Shown in pieces: positions 32,816-42,353 of a stretch of 64,000 nucleotides of DNA. The DNA comes from Lentzea cavernae. Lineage in GTDB: Bacteria > Actinomycetota > Actinomycetes > Mycobacteriales > Pseudonocardiaceae. Position 1 is the stretch's first letter; each line of letters opens with the position of its first letter. Location: assembly GCF_014653695.1 (NCBI RefSeq), contig NZ_BNAR01000020.1, forward strand, positions 1-64,000, written 5' to 3'. The translations under genes and the position numbers were made by a program. The notes under the pieces are model-generated. The model was not told where the DNA came from, did not search any database, and was given only the letters and a program-made list of their open reading frames with translations.

Positions 32816-34947
32816 TCCCCAACTTCGCGGACATCGACCTCGGCCCGCTCCCGCAGGCGAAGTACGAGACCGACCTGCCGCCGTGGGAGACGCCGGAGGG
32901 CATCGCGGTCAAGCCGGTCTACGGACCGCAGGACACCGAAGGCCTCGACTTCCTGCGGACCTACCCCGGTGTGGCGCCGTTCCTCAGGGGCCCCTACCCG
33001 ACGATGTACGTCAACCAGCCGTGGACCGTGCGCCAGTACGCGGGTTTCTCCACGGCCGAGGAGTCGAACGCCTTCTACCGCCGCAACCTCGCGGCCGGGC
33101 AGAAGGGCCTGTCGGTCGCGTTCGACCTGGCGACGCACCGCGGTTACGACTCGGACCACCCGCGCGTGGCCGGTGACGTCGGCATGGCCGGCGTGGCGAT
33201 CGACTCGATCTACGACATGCGCACGCTGTTCGACGGCATCCCGCTGGACAAGATGTCCGTGTCGATGACGATGAACGGCGCTGTGCTGCCGATCCTCGCG
33301 CTCTTCGTGGTGGCGGCGGAGGAGCAGGGGGTGAAGCCGGAGCAGCTCATGGGGACGATCCAGAACGACATCCTCAAGGAGTTCATGGTCCGCAACACCT
33401 ACATCTACCCGCCGAAGGAGTCGATGCGGATCATCTCCGACATCTTCTCCTTCACCTCCCAGCGCATGCCGAAGTACAACTCCATCTCCATCTCCGGCTA
33501 CCACATGCAGGAGGCCGGGGCGACGGCCGACCTGGAGCTGGCGTACACCCTCGCGGACGGCGTCGAGTACATCCGCGCGGGAAGAGCAGCTGGCCTGGAC
33601 GTCGACAAGTTCGCGCCGCGGCTGAGCTTCTTCTGGGCGATCGGCATGAACTTCTTCATGGAGATCGCCAAGATGCGGGCCGCCAGGCTGCTCTGGGCCA
33701 AGCTGGTCAACGACTTCGAGCCGAAGAGCCAGAAGTCGCTCAGCCTGCGCACGCACTGCCAGACCAGCGGGTGGAGCCTCACCGCGCAGGACGTGTTCAA
33801 CAACGTCGCGCGCACGTGCGTCGAGGCCATGGCGGCGACGCAGGGGCACACGCAGTCGTTGCACACCAACGCACTCGACGAGGCACTGGCGTTGCCGACC
33901 GACTTCTCCGCGCGCATCGCCCGCAACACGCAGCTGCTGCTCCAGCAGGAGTCCGGCACGACGCGGGTGATCGACCCGTGGGGTGGCAGCGCGTACGTCG
34001 AGCGCCTCACGAACGAGCTCGCCGCCAAGGCGTGGGAGCACATCACCGAGGTCGAGAAGGCCGGCGGCATGGCCCGCGCGATCGACGAGGGCATTCCCAA
34101 GCTGCGCATCGAGGAGGCGGCGGCGAGGACCCAGGCGCGCATCGACTCCGGGCGCCAGCCCGTCATCGGCGTCAACAAGTACCTCGTGGACACCGACGAG
34201 CAGATCGAGGTCCTCAAGGTCGACAACGCCGGCGTGCGCGCGCAGCAGCTCGAAAAGCTGCGCAGGCTCAGGGAAGAACGCGACCAGTCCGCAGTGGACA
34301 GTGCGCTCGACGCCCTCACGAAGGCGGCGACCGGCGAGGGCAACCTGCTGGAACTCGCGATCAACGCGGCCCGCGCCAAGGCCACGGTCGGGGAGATCTC
34401 CGAGTCGCTCGGCAAGGTGTGGGGGCGGCACAGCGCGCAGATCCGCACCATTTCCGGCGTGTACCGGCAGGAGGTCGGTTCGGTGTCCAACGTGGAGGCC
34501 TGCCGCGAGGTCGTGGAGACGTTCGCGGAGGAGGAGGGCCGCAGGCCGCGCATCCTGGTCGCCAAGATGGGCCAGGACGGGCACGACCGCGGCCAGAAGG
34601 TGATCGCCACGGCGTTCGCCGACCTCGGCTTCGACGTCGACGTCGGCCCGCTGTTCCAGACGCCGGAGGAGGTCGCGCGCCAGGCCACGGAGGCCGACGT
34701 GCACATCGTCGGCGTGTCCTCGCTGGCCGCCGGTCACCTCACGCTCGTCCCCGCGCTCAGGGAGGCCCTCGCCGGGCTCGGGCGCGAGGACATCATGATC
34801 GTCGTCGGTGGCGTGATCCCGCCGCAGGACTTCGACGAGCTGTACGCGGCGGGCGCGGCGGCGATCTTCCCGCCCGGCACGGTCATCGCGGACGCCGCGA
34901 AGGACCTCCTGGTGAAGCTCGCGGACCAGCTCGGACACCATGGCTAG
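32812..34947 (+). CDS. mutB: Methylmalonyl-CoA mutase, large (alpha) subunit
   Basis: Catalytic subunit of 711 residues. It has PYPTMYVNQPWTVRQYAGF near the start, the substrate-binding barrel (SVSMTMNGAVLPILALF, YNSISISGYHMQEAGATA, TDFSARIARNTQLLLQ), and the cobalamin-binding motif DGHDRG near residue 595 with GVSSLAAGH and GGVIPPQDF. It joins propionyl-CoA catabolism to the citric acid cycle, or supplies methylmalonyl-CoA for polyketides in the reverse direction. ATG at 32812 overlaps the mutA stop (ATGA). Confidence 0.96.
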   Translation: MIPNFADIDLGPLPQAKYETDLPPWETPEGIAVKPVYGPQDTEGLDFLRTYPGVAPFLRGPYPTMYVNQPWTVRQYAGFSTAEESNAFYRRNLAAGQKGLSVAFDLATHRGYDSDHPRVAGDVGMAGVAIDSIYDMRTLFDGIPLDKMSVSMTMNGAVLPILALFVVAAEEQGVKPEQLMGTIQNDILKEFMVRNTYIYPPKESMRIISDIFSFTSQRMPKYNSISISGYHMQEAGATADLELAYTLADGVEYIRAGRAAGLDVDKFAPRLSFFWAIGMNFFMEIAKMRAARLLWAKLVNDFEPKSQKSLSLRTHCQTSGWSLTAQDVFNNVARTCVEAMAATQGHTQSLHTNALDEALALPTDFSARIARNTQLLLQQESGTTRVIDPWGGSAYVERLTNELAAKAWEHITEVEKAGGMARAIDEGIPKLRIEEAAARTQARIDSGRQPVIGVNKYLVDTDEQIEVLKVDNAGVRAQQLEKLRRLREERDQSAVDSALDALTKAATGEGNLLELAINAARAKATVGEISESLGKVWGRHSAQIRTISGVYRQEVGSVSNVEACREVVETFAEEEGRRPRILVAKMGQDGHDRGQKVIATAFADLGFDVDVGPLFQTPEEVARQATEADVHIVGVSSLAAGHLTLVPALREALAGLGREDIMIVVGGVIPPQDFDELYAAGAAAIFPPGTVIADAAKDLLVKLADQLGHHG

Positions 34948-35932
34948 GGTGATCGACGTCGCCGAGTACGCGAAGGGCGTCCTCGGCGGCAACCGGGCCG
35001 TGCTCGCGCGGGCGATCACGCTGGTCGAGTCGACGCGCGCCGACCACCGGGCCAGGGCCCAGGAGCTGCTGGTCGAGCTGCTGCCCGAGTCGGGCGGCGC
35101 GATCCGGGTCGGCATCACCGGCGTGCCCGGCGTGGGCAAGTCGACGTTCATCGACGCGCTCGGCACCGCGCTGACCGAGCAGGGGCACCGGGTGGCGGTG
35201 CTCGCCGTCGACCCGTCCTCGACCCGCACCGGCGGCAGCATCCTCGGCGACAAGACGCGGATGCAGCGGTTGTCGGTGAACCAGGACGCGTTCATCCGGC
35301 CCTCGCCGACCTCCGGCACGCTCGGCGGCGTCGCCAAGGCCACGCGCGAGACGATCGTGCTGGTCGAGGCTGCGGGCTTCGACGTGGTGCTGGTCGAGAC
35401 GGTCGGTGTCGGGCAGTCCGAGGTGGCCGTCGCGAACATGACGGACTGCTCGCTGTTCCTGACGCTGGCACGCACCGGCGACCAGCTGCAGGGCATCAAG
35501 AAGGGCATCCTGGAGCTCGCTGACGTCATCGCGGTCAACAAGGCCGACGGCGAGCACGAGCTGGACGCCCGCAAGGCCGCCCGCGAACTGGCCGGCGCCC
35601 TCAAGCTCCTGCGCCCGCCGGACGCGCTGTGGCACCCGCCCGTGCTCACGTGCTCGGGTCTCACCGGTACCGGTCTCGACGACCTGTGGTCCCGAGTGCT
35701 GGAACACCGCAGGACCCTCGAGGACGCAGGCGAACTGGACGAACGCCGCAGGCGTCAGCAGGTCGAATGGACCTGGACGATGGTCCACGACGAACTGTGG
35801 CGGCAGGTCCGCGGGAGCGCCGCCGTGCGCGCGCTGGCGCCCTCTCTCGAAGAGAAAGTCCGCCTTGGAGAGCTCACCGCCACCCTTGCGGCGGAGCAGG
35901 TTTTGCAGGCGTTCCAATCGGACTCTCGGTAG
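34940..35932 (+). CDS. meaB: Methylmalonyl-CoA mutase-associated GTPase
   Basis: G3E-family GTPase of 330 residues that protects and loads MutAB with adenosylcobalamin. Walker A is GVPGVGKSTFID near residues 60-71, the switch region includes LAVDPSSTRTGGSILGDKTRM, the G3 region is VLVETVGVGQSE, and the specificity motif is VNKADG. The C-terminal helices allow dimerisation. It overlaps mutB by 8 bp, completing the mutA-mutB-meaB operon. Confidence 0.95.
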   Translation: MARVIDVAEYAKGVLGGNRAVLARAITLVESTRADHRARAQELLVELLPESGGAIRVGITGVPGVGKSTFIDALGTALTEQGHRVAVLAVDPSSTRTGGSILGDKTRMQRLSVNQDAFIRPSPTSGTLGGVAKATRETIVLVEAAGFDVVLVETVGVGQSEVAVANMTDCSLFLTLARTGDQLQGIKKGILELADVIAVNKADGEHELDARKAARELAGALKLLRPPDALWHPPVLTCSGLTGTGLDDLWSRVLEHRRTLEDAGELDERRRRQQVEWTWTMVHDELWRQVRGSAAVRALAPSLEEKVRLGELTATLAAEQVLQAFQSDSR

Positions 35933-35975
35933 GCGCTTAACTAGTTTGGGTGACCTTCGATCGTGGTATTCGGGG

Positions 35976-35981
35976 TAGAGT
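35976..35981 (+). promoter_or_regulatory. Probable -10 of leaderless small membrane protein gene
   Basis: TAGAGT, 7 nt before the ATG at 35989. Confidence 0.5.
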
Positions 35982-35988
35982 TCAGGCC

Positions 35989-36282
35989 ATGTCGAGGTTG
36001 CTGCTGGCCTGCGTGTTCTCGCTGATGAGCGTTCTCGGGATCGCCGGTGTGGCGTCCGCGCAAGAGGCGGGGAACGCGCCTGTGGTGGCCGCGCAGCAGA
36101 CGACGGTGAACCCGGCTCCCGACGTGAACGCGCCGCAGGAGCCGTCGCCCGAGGCTCGCGAGGAGACCAAGCGCAAGCTGTGGATAGGCGGCATCGCCGT
36201 CGTGCTGTTCGCGCTGGTCTACTACCGCAACAAGAAGCGGTGGGCGAAGTGGCGCAAGGAGCGGGCTGCCAAGAAGGGGTAG
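35989..36282 (+). CDS. Small exported, membrane-anchored protein
   Basis: Protein of 97 residues. A signal peptide (LLLACVFSLMSVLGIAGVASA) is followed by a Pro/Ala-rich outer segment of about 35 residues, one membrane helix (WIGGIAVVLFALVYY) and a strongly basic cytoplasmic tail rich in Lys, Arg and Trp. No family recognised. It stands alone after meaB with its own leaderless promoter. The topology suggests an N-out, C-in anchored peptide. Confidence 0.75.
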   Translation: MSRLLLACVFSLMSVLGIAGVASAQEAGNAPVVAAQQTTVNPAPDVNAPQEPSPEAREETKRKLWIGGIAVVLFALVYYRNKKRWAKWRKERAAKKG

Positions 36283-36308
36283 CCCGGCGGTCGTGCGGGA
36301 TGGGGCAG

Positions 36309-36388
36309 CGTCCCACGTGATGGGACGCGATAGCCGGAGTTAAGCGTGTCTCGCGACCACTTGCGTCATCGTTGATCGGTCAGACCGA
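36309..36388. other. Intergenic dyads before the amidohydrolase pair
   Basis: The 193-bp gap from 36283 to 36475 holds a perfect hairpin CGTCCCA-cgtga-TGGGACG at 36309-36327 and a short dyad TCGGT-cag-ACCGA at 36376-36388. The first could terminate the preceding gene and the second could be an operator. Nothing else is seen in the gap. Confidence 0.4.
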
Positions 36389-36475
36389 AACTCGCTCGCC
36401 GCTCGGCGCAGCGCTGCGACCGGCCGTCCGGTTGATCATCATCAGCGCGCCGCGTCCAAATGGTGGTGATGCAGG

Positions 36476-37657
36476 ATGGTGGCAATGGGTACCGACTTGA
36501 AGATCAGCACGCGCTCGACCGTCGAGCGGTACTCGGACGCGCTGCTGGACTTGTCGCACTCGATCCACGCCGAACCCGAGCTGGCCTTCGAGGAGCACCG
36601 CAGCGCTGAGAAGATCGCTTCTTTGCTGGTCGGAGAGGGTTTTGAGGTCGACCGCGGTGTGGCCGGCCTCGAGACGGCGTTCGTCGCGACCTACGGCGAC
36701 GGCGAGCTGGTGCTGGGGCTGTGCGCCGAGTACGACGCCCTGCCCGAGGTCGGGCACGCGTGCGGGCACAACGTCATCGCCGCCGCTTCCGTCGGTGCGG
36801 CGCTTGCTCTGCGTGACGTCGCGGACCGGCTGGGTGTCACCGTCAAGGTGATCGGAACCCCGGCGGAAGAGGTCGGCGGCGGCAAGGTCCTCATGCTGGA
36901 ACGGGGCGTGTTCGACGACGTCTCGCTCTCGATGATGGTGCACCCCGCGCCGTACGAGTCGTGCGCCGCCAAGTCGCTCGCCATCACCGACCTCGAGGTG
37001 CACTACAAGGGCAAGCCGTCACACGCGGCCGCCGCCCCCCACCTGGGCGTCAACGCCGCGGACGCGGTCACGATCGCGCAGATGTCGATCAGCTTGCTGC
37101 GGCAGCACTTCGAGCCGGGCCAGATGGTCAGCGGGATCGTCACCAACGGCGGTACCGTGCCGAACGTAATACCCGCCCGCGCGTCAGCGATGTTCGACGT
37201 GAGGGCGGAAAACCTGGAATCGTTGCAGCGCCTGGAGAACCGTATTCGGGACTGCTTCTCAGCCGGCGCGCTCGCCACCGGCTGCACCCATGAGGTGGTG
37301 CAGGTCTCACCGATCTACGCCGAGTTGACTCCCGACCCGTGGCTCGCGGACGCCTACCGGCGTGCGGCCACCGAGCTGGGAAGACGACCGCTCTCGCAGG
37401 AACAGGAACAGCGGGAGAAGATCGGGAGCACCGACATGGGCAACGTCACCAGAGTGTTGCCCGCAATCCACCCGACCATCGCCATCGACTGCGGAGACGC
37501 GGTGAACCACCAACAAGAGTTCGCGACCGCCTGTGCCTCGGCGTCGGCCGACCGTGCGCTCCTCGACGGAGCACTTGCCATGGCTTGGACGACGATCGCG
37601 ACAGCCACCGATTCCCGGCAGCGCGCACGGCTGCTGGCCCGCGGAGGTGCGGCATGA
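36476..37657 (+). CDS. amiB1: M20-family amidohydrolase, AmiB1-like
   Basis: Zinc-dependent hydrolase of 393 residues, like AbgB/AmiB1. It has GLCAEYDALPEVGHACGHNV with the metal-binding His near residue 100, and the catalytic Glu pair in GTPAEEVGGGK. A dimerisation lid of about 110 residues is inserted in the middle. The C-terminal GSTDMGNVTRVLPAIHPTI carries the last metal ligands. The substrate is an N-acyl amino acid or peptide-like amide. ATG at 36485 is an alternative start. It overlaps the next M20 gene by 4 bp, as the amiB1-amiA1 pair does in M. tuberculosis. Confidence 0.88.
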   Translation: MVAMGTDLKISTRSTVERYSDALLDLSHSIHAEPELAFEEHRSAEKIASLLVGEGFEVDRGVAGLETAFVATYGDGELVLGLCAEYDALPEVGHACGHNVIAAASVGAALALRDVADRLGVTVKVIGTPAEEVGGGKVLMLERGVFDDVSLSMMVHPAPYESCAAKSLAITDLEVHYKGKPSHAAAAPHLGVNAADAVTIAQMSISLLRQHFEPGQMVSGIVTNGGTVPNVIPARASAMFDVRAENLESLQRLENRIRDCFSAGALATGCTHEVVQVSPIYAELTPDPWLADAYRRAATELGRRPLSQEQEQREKIGSTDMGNVTRVLPAIHPTIAIDCGDAVNHQQEFATACASASADRALLDGALAMAWTTIATATDSRQRARLLARGGAA

Positions 37658-38931
37658 CGGTTCTGGACTCCCGGATTCCGGGCTCCTCAACTGTGAAGAC
37701 TTCCCCTGAGATGCTCGTCGGCCCCACCGGGGTGAGCATGTCTGGTGTGGATGATCTCGGAGAGGGACGTGGCCCCGCCTGGCTCGACGACTGGTTGAAG
37801 GCGCACGCCGCCGACGTCGTCGCGTGGCGCCGCCACATCCACGCCCACCCCGAGCTCTCCCGGCGCGAGTACAACACCACCGAGCTCGTCGCGAAGCTGC
37901 TGCGCGAGGTCGGCCTCAAGCCGCGCATCCTCCCGGGCGGCACGGGCCTGATCTGCGACATCGGCAACGGCCCCCGCTGCGTGGCACTCCGCGCGGACAT
38001 GGACGCCCTGCCGCTGCACGAGAACACCGGCTCGCCGTTCGCGTCCACTGTGGACGGTGTGTCGCACGCGTGCGGTCACGACGCCCACACGACGGTCCTG
38101 CTCGGCACCGCGCTGGCCCTCGCCTCGGCGACGGAGCTGCCGGGCCGCATCCGCCTGGTGTTCCAGCCGGCGGAGGAGGTCATGCCGGGCGGTGCGCTCG
38201 ACGTGCTCGCCGCCGGCGGGCTCGACGGCGTGGAGCGGATCTTCGGCCTGCACTGCGACCCGCGCCTGCAGGTCGGGCGCATCGGCACGCGCATCGGCGC
38301 CATCACGTCGGCCTCCGACCTGCTGGAGCTGCGCCTGTCCTCGCCGGGCGGCCACACCTCGCGCCCGCACCTCACCGCGGACCTGGTGCACGCCCTCGGC
38401 ACGGTCATCACCGGCCTGCCGACGATGCTGTCGCGCCGCGTCGACCCCCGTTCCGGCACCGTCCTGGTGTGGGGCGCGGTGCACGCGGGCGAGGCGCCGA
38501 ACGCCGTGCCGCAGGACGGCCTGGTGCGCGGCACGCTGCGCACCGGCGACCGCGACATCTGGGCCGAGCTGGAGCCGCTGGTCAAGGACCTGGTGACGGG
38601 CCTGCTGGCCCCGACCGGCGTCGGTTTCGACCTGCACCACCGCCGCGGCGTGCCGCCGGTGGTCAACGAGCGCGAGTCCACCCAGATCCTGCGCGCCGGC
38701 ATCGAGGCCGCACTGGGCGACGACGCGCTCGCAGGCACCGAGCAGTCGTCCGGTGGTGAGGACTTCGGCTGGTACCTGGAGCACGTGCCCGGCTCGTTCG
38801 CGCGCCTCGGCGTGTGGAACGGCCACGAGAAGCAGCGCGATCTGCACCAACCGACGTTCGACCTCGACGAGCGCGCGCTCCTCGTAGGCGTCCGCGTCAT
38901 GGTGCACACCGCACTGGCGGCTCTTGCCTAG
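37654..38931 (+). CDS. amiA1: M20-family amidohydrolase, AmiA1-like
   Basis: Hydrolase of 425 residues. An extra 45-residue N-terminal stretch precedes the M20 domain. HIHAHPELSRREYNT, ALRADMDALPL, HACGHDAHTTVLLG, QPAEEVMPGG and the C-terminal GGEDFGWYLEHVPGS carry the metal and catalytic positions. It differs in its metal motif (CGHDAH) from the partner upstream (CGHN), so the two may form a heteromer or act in sequence, as AbgA/AbgB do on p-aminobenzoyl-glutamate. GGAGGT lies before the ATG. It ends tail-to-tail with phoD (4-bp overlap). Confidence 0.88.
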   Translation: MTVLDSRIPGSSTVKTSPEMLVGPTGVSMSGVDDLGEGRGPAWLDDWLKAHAADVVAWRRHIHAHPELSRREYNTTELVAKLLREVGLKPRILPGGTGLICDIGNGPRCVALRADMDALPLHENTGSPFASTVDGVSHACGHDAHTTVLLGTALALASATELPGRIRLVFQPAEEVMPGGALDVLAAGGLDGVERIFGLHCDPRLQVGRIGTRIGAITSASDLLELRLSSPGGHTSRPHLTADLVHALGTVITGLPTMLSRRVDPRSGTVLVWGAVHAGEAPNAVPQDGLVRGTLRTGDRDIWAELEPLVKDLVTGLLAPTGVGFDLHHRRGVPPVVNERESTQILRAGIEAALGDDALAGTEQSSGGEDFGWYLEHVPGSFARLGVWNGHEKQRDLHQPTFDLDERALLVGVRVMVHTALAALA

Positions 38932-40340
38932 AGCGGAACCCTCTCGGTTCGAGCGGTGTTGTGGCGCGTGCGGAACGAATGCGCACGCGCCACAGCGCTG
39001 TCCGGGTCCTTGCGGTCCGCCGTGTAGTACCAGTCGCAGCGGACCTCGTCCTCGGTGATCTTCACCGTGCTCACCCCGTGCGAGTCCAGCTCGACGAACT
39101 TCGCGTGCGGGTTCAGCGCCTGGATCTGCGCTTCCAGCTGCAGGGAGCCGGTGCGCGGCGGCACCTTCAGCAGCTCGTCGAAGTTGTCGGACGTCAGCGA
39201 CGTGGCGACGTACTCGGTCGCCACCGATCGACCCTCGAACGGCACCTCGCACGCCCACGAGCTGTGGATGTCCCCTGTCAGGAACACCGTGTTCCTGCGG
39301 TCGCCGAGCGCGCGCAACACCAGCTCCCGGTCGGTGGGGAAGCCGTCCCACTGGTCGGGGTTCGACGGCGGGAAGCCCGGCGCCGGCGGGATCCTGAACG
39401 GGCTGATCATCACCGAGTTGCCCACGAGCTGCCAGCGCGCGGAGTCGGTGGTGAGCTTGCCGATCAACCAGTTCCGTTGCGCCGCACCGAGGATCGTGGT
39501 GTCCGTGCGGTACGAGCGCAGGTCGAGCATGGTGAGCGACGCGAGGTGCCCGAAGCGGAAGCTCCGGTCGAGCCCGCCCTCGCGCACCGGCATCCACTCG
39601 AAGTAGGCCTGCGTGGCGGCGGCCATCCGCGCCGCCCACGGGCCCTCGGTCGCCGGGTCGTGCAGCGGTGAGCCGGTGCTGGAGGAATTATCGGCCGACT
39701 CGTGGTCGTCCCAGGTCGCGATCATCGGGTGCGCCCGGTGGACGGCCTGGACGTGCCGATCGGTCTTGTACTGCGCGTGCCTGCGGCGGTAGTCCTCGAG
39801 CGTGACGCACTCGTGCGGCGGGTCCGACGGGCGGACCTCTGGCTCGTAGACGCCCTCGTAGACGTAGTCGCCCAGGTGGATCACCGCGTCGAGTTCCTGC
39901 TGCGCCAGGAAGCCGTAACCGGCGAAGTGGCCCATGGACCAGTTGGCGCACGAGACGACGCCGAAGTTCAGCTCGGAACCGCAGCCGGCCGTCTTGGTCC
40001 TGCCGACGGGCGACACGACGCCGCCGACGCGGAACCGGTACCAGTAGCGGGTGTTCGGATCCAGGCCGTGGACCTCGGCCTTCACCGTGTGGTCCCTGGC
40101 CGCGGAGGTGCGGGTGACGCCGCGCTTCACGATCCGGCGGAAGTCCTCGTCACGAGCGACCTCCCACCGGATCGCGGAGTTGGTCACCACGCGCGTCCAC
40201 AACAGCACGCCGTCGGGCAGCGGGTCGCCGGACGCGACGCCGTGCTCGAACACGGGTTGTGCGGCGTGGGCGGTACCGGTCGAAGCGGCACCGGCCACGG
40301 CTGCACCGATCAGGAAAGTTCTTCTGCCGACCCCAGTCAT
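38928..40340 (-). CDS. phoD: Tat-exported PhoD-family alkaline phosphatase
   Basis: Metal-dependent phosphodiesterase/monoesterase of 470 residues acting outside the membrane. The Tat signal begins GRRTFLIGAAVAGAA with cleavage near residue 26. The PhoD N-terminal domain starts FEHGVASGDPLPDGVLLWTRV. The metal-binding motifs are GVVSCANW, DAVIHLGDYVYEG, TWDDHESADN and FLTGDIHSSW. It probably releases phosphate from teichoic acids or nucleotides under phosphate limitation; no PHO box could be defined. It is 19 bp downstream of glpD on the same strand. Confidence 0.93.
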   Translation of the reverse strand: MTGVGRRTFLIGAAVAGAASTGTAHAAQPVFEHGVASGDPLPDGVLLWTRVVTNSAIRWEVARDEDFRRIVKRGVTRTSAARDHTVKAEVHGLDPNTRYWYRFRVGGVVSPVGRTKTAGCGSELNFGVVSCANWSMGHFAGYGFLAQQELDAVIHLGDYVYEGVYEPEVRPSDPPHECVTLEDYRRRHAQYKTDRHVQAVHRAHPMIATWDDHESADNSSSTGSPLHDPATEGPWAARMAAATQAYFEWMPVREGGLDRSFRFGHLASLTMLDLRSYRTDTTILGAAQRNWLIGKLTTDSARWQLVGNSVMISPFRIPPAPGFPPSNPDQWDGFPTDRELVLRALGDRRNTVFLTGDIHSSWACEVPFEGRSVATEYVATSLTSDNFDELLKVPPRTGSLQLEAQIQALNPHAKFVELDSHGVSTVKITEDEVRCDWYYTADRKDPDSAVARAHSFRTRHNTARTERVPL

Positions 40341-40359
40341 GCCTCCAGCATGCCGGAGA

Positions 40360-42123
40360 TCAACTCACGGGTTCGGTCAACTGCGGCCGCGCTTCCGGCG
40401 CCGCGGCCCGCACCGCGTCCGCCGCCTGGTCGTCCGCCTTCGTCTGGGACGTGCGTTCGGACTCGACGCGCGCGTTGTAGACCTCGACCTCGCGCTTGAT
40501 CGTGTCCTCGTCCCAGCCGAGGACCGGCGCGACCAGCCTGGCCACCGCCTCCGCCGAGTCGACGCCGCGGTGGGCGTACTCGATGGAGATGCGGGTGCGC
40601 CTGGTCAGCACGTCCTCCAGGTGCATCGCGCCCTCGTGCGAGACCGCGTACACCGCCTCCACCTGCAGGTAGTCGGGGGAGGCCGGGATCGGCTTGAGCA
40701 GCTCCGGGTTGTCCGCCGCGAGCGACAGCACCTCGTGCACCAGCGAGCCGTAGCGGTCCAGCAGGTGCCGGACGCGGTACGGGTGCAGGCCGTGCTTGGC
40801 CGCCAGCTGGTCCGCCTGGTTCACCAGCGCGTGGTAGCCGTCGGCGCCGACGAGCGGCACCTTGTCCGTGATCGACGGCTGGATCCGGCCGGGCAGGTCG
40901 ACGTGCGCCGCGTCGACGGCGTCCGCGCCCATCACCCGGTACGTCGTGTACTTGCCGCCCGCGATCGCGACCAGACCGGGCGCGACGCGTGCCACGGCGT
41001 GCTCGCGGGAGAGCTTCGACGTCGAGTCGGACTCGCCCGCCAGTAACGGCCTCAGACCCGCGTAGACGCCCTCGATGTCCTCGTGCGTCAACGGGGTCGC
41101 GAGGACCGAGTTGACGTGCTCGAGGATGTAGTCGATGTCGTGCTTGGTGGCCGCGGGGTGCGCCAGGTCGAGGTTCCAGTCCGTGTCGGTGGTGCCGACG
41201 ATCCAGTGGTTGCGCCACGGGATGACGAACAGCACGGACTTCTCGGTGCGCAGGATCATCCCGGCCTCGGCGACGATCCGGTCGCGCGGGACCACGATGT
41301 GCACGCCCTTCGACGCCCGCACCCGGAAACGCCCGCGCGAGCCCGAAAGCCGCTGCAGCTCGTCGGTCCACACGCCCGTCGCGTTGATCACGGCGTGCGC
41401 TCGCACGTCGACCTCGCGCCCGTCCTCGACGTCGCGCACCCGCACGCCGGACACGCGGTCCGCCTCGCGCAGGAACCCGACCACCTGGGTCGACGTGCGC
41501 ACCACGGCGCCGTAGTGGGCGGCGGTGCGGCCGACCATCATCGTGTGCCGGGCATCGTCTGCCTGCGCGTCGTAATAGCGGATGCCGCCGATCAACGCGT
41601 CGCGCTTCAACGCCGGCACCAGCCGCTGCGCGCCCGCGCGGGTGAGGTGCTTCTGCCCCGGCACGGACCGGGCGCCGCCCATCGTGTCGTACATGAACAG
41701 ACCGGCGGCTGTGTACGGCCGCTCCCACACGCGGTTCGTGAGCGGGTAGAGGAACGCGACGGGCTTCACCAGGTGGGGCGCGATGCGCGTGAGCATCAGC
41801 TCGCGCTCGCGCAGGGCCTCGCGGACCAGGCCGAACTCGAGCTGCTCCAGGTAGCGCAGGCCGCCGTGGAAGAGCTTGGAGGACCGGCTCGAAGTGCCGG
41901 ACGCCAGGTCGCGGGCCTCGACGAGCGCGACCCGCAGGCCGCGCGTGGCCGCGTCGAGCGCCGCACCGACGCCGACGACACCACCGCCGACCACCACGAC
42001 GTCGAACGTCTCCGCCTCCAGCCGCTTCCAGGACTCCTCGCGCTCGGCCGGGCCGAGCCGGCCGGTGATCGGGGGTTCGGCATGGGTCTGGGGTGATGCA
42101 GCTGCGTTCTTGCGCGTGGCCAC
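40360..42123 (-). CDS. glpD: Glycerol-3-phosphate dehydrogenase, FAD-dependent
   Basis: Oxidises glycerol 3-phosphate to dihydroxyacetone phosphate and passes electrons to menaquinone at the membrane. The protein has 587 residues. The FAD motif is VVVVGGGVVGVGAALDAATRG near residues 35-55. SGTSSRSSKLFHGGLRYLEQLEFGLV is the substrate-side signature, and the C-terminal DAO_C domain follows residue 400. The GTG at 42123 has GGGAGG 8 nt upstream. It is divergent from glpF-glpK across 230 bp. It corresponds to GlpD2 (Rv3302c) by context. Confidence 0.95.
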   Translation of the reverse strand: MATRKNAAASPQTHAEPPITGRLGPAEREESWKRLEAETFDVVVVGGGVVGVGAALDAATRGLRVALVEARDLASGTSSRSSKLFHGGLRYLEQLEFGLVREALRERELMLTRIAPHLVKPVAFLYPLTNRVWERPYTAAGLFMYDTMGGARSVPGQKHLTRAGAQRLVPALKRDALIGGIRYYDAQADDARHTMMVGRTAAHYGAVVRTSTQVVGFLREADRVSGVRVRDVEDGREVDVRAHAVINATGVWTDELQRLSGSRGRFRVRASKGVHIVVPRDRIVAEAGMILRTEKSVLFVIPWRNHWIVGTTDTDWNLDLAHPAATKHDIDYILEHVNSVLATPLTHEDIEGVYAGLRPLLAGESDSTSKLSREHAVARVAPGLVAIAGGKYTTYRVMGADAVDAAHVDLPGRIQPSITDKVPLVGADGYHALVNQADQLAAKHGLHPYRVRHLLDRYGSLVHEVLSLAADNPELLKPIPASPDYLQVEAVYAVSHEGAMHLEDVLTRRTRISIEYAHRGVDSAEAVARLVAPVLGWDEDTIKREVEVYNARVESERTSQTKADDQAADAVRAAAPEARPQLTEPVS

Positions 42124-42353
42124 GACGGACGCCTCCCTGTGACGACTCCGGATCACGTTACCTGCAGCAACGGCCCTTCGCCCACGGGCGCGGCGACCAG
42201 TACCCAACGGCCTGCAAAGGACCCGTTCCGCCGCGCCTGGCATGGACAACTGATCAGCTCGGTAATAGCGTCCGAGCACGTTGAAGGCGGGCAGCGCGGC
42301 CCTGACCTCGGGTTTGCGCGTCCTGTCTGGCCGCAAACGAGTGGAGGTCGACG

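Noticed and set aside
42124..42353. Operator for a glycerol regulator between glpD and glpF
   Set aside because: I found no convincing inverted or direct repeat in this 230-bp gap.
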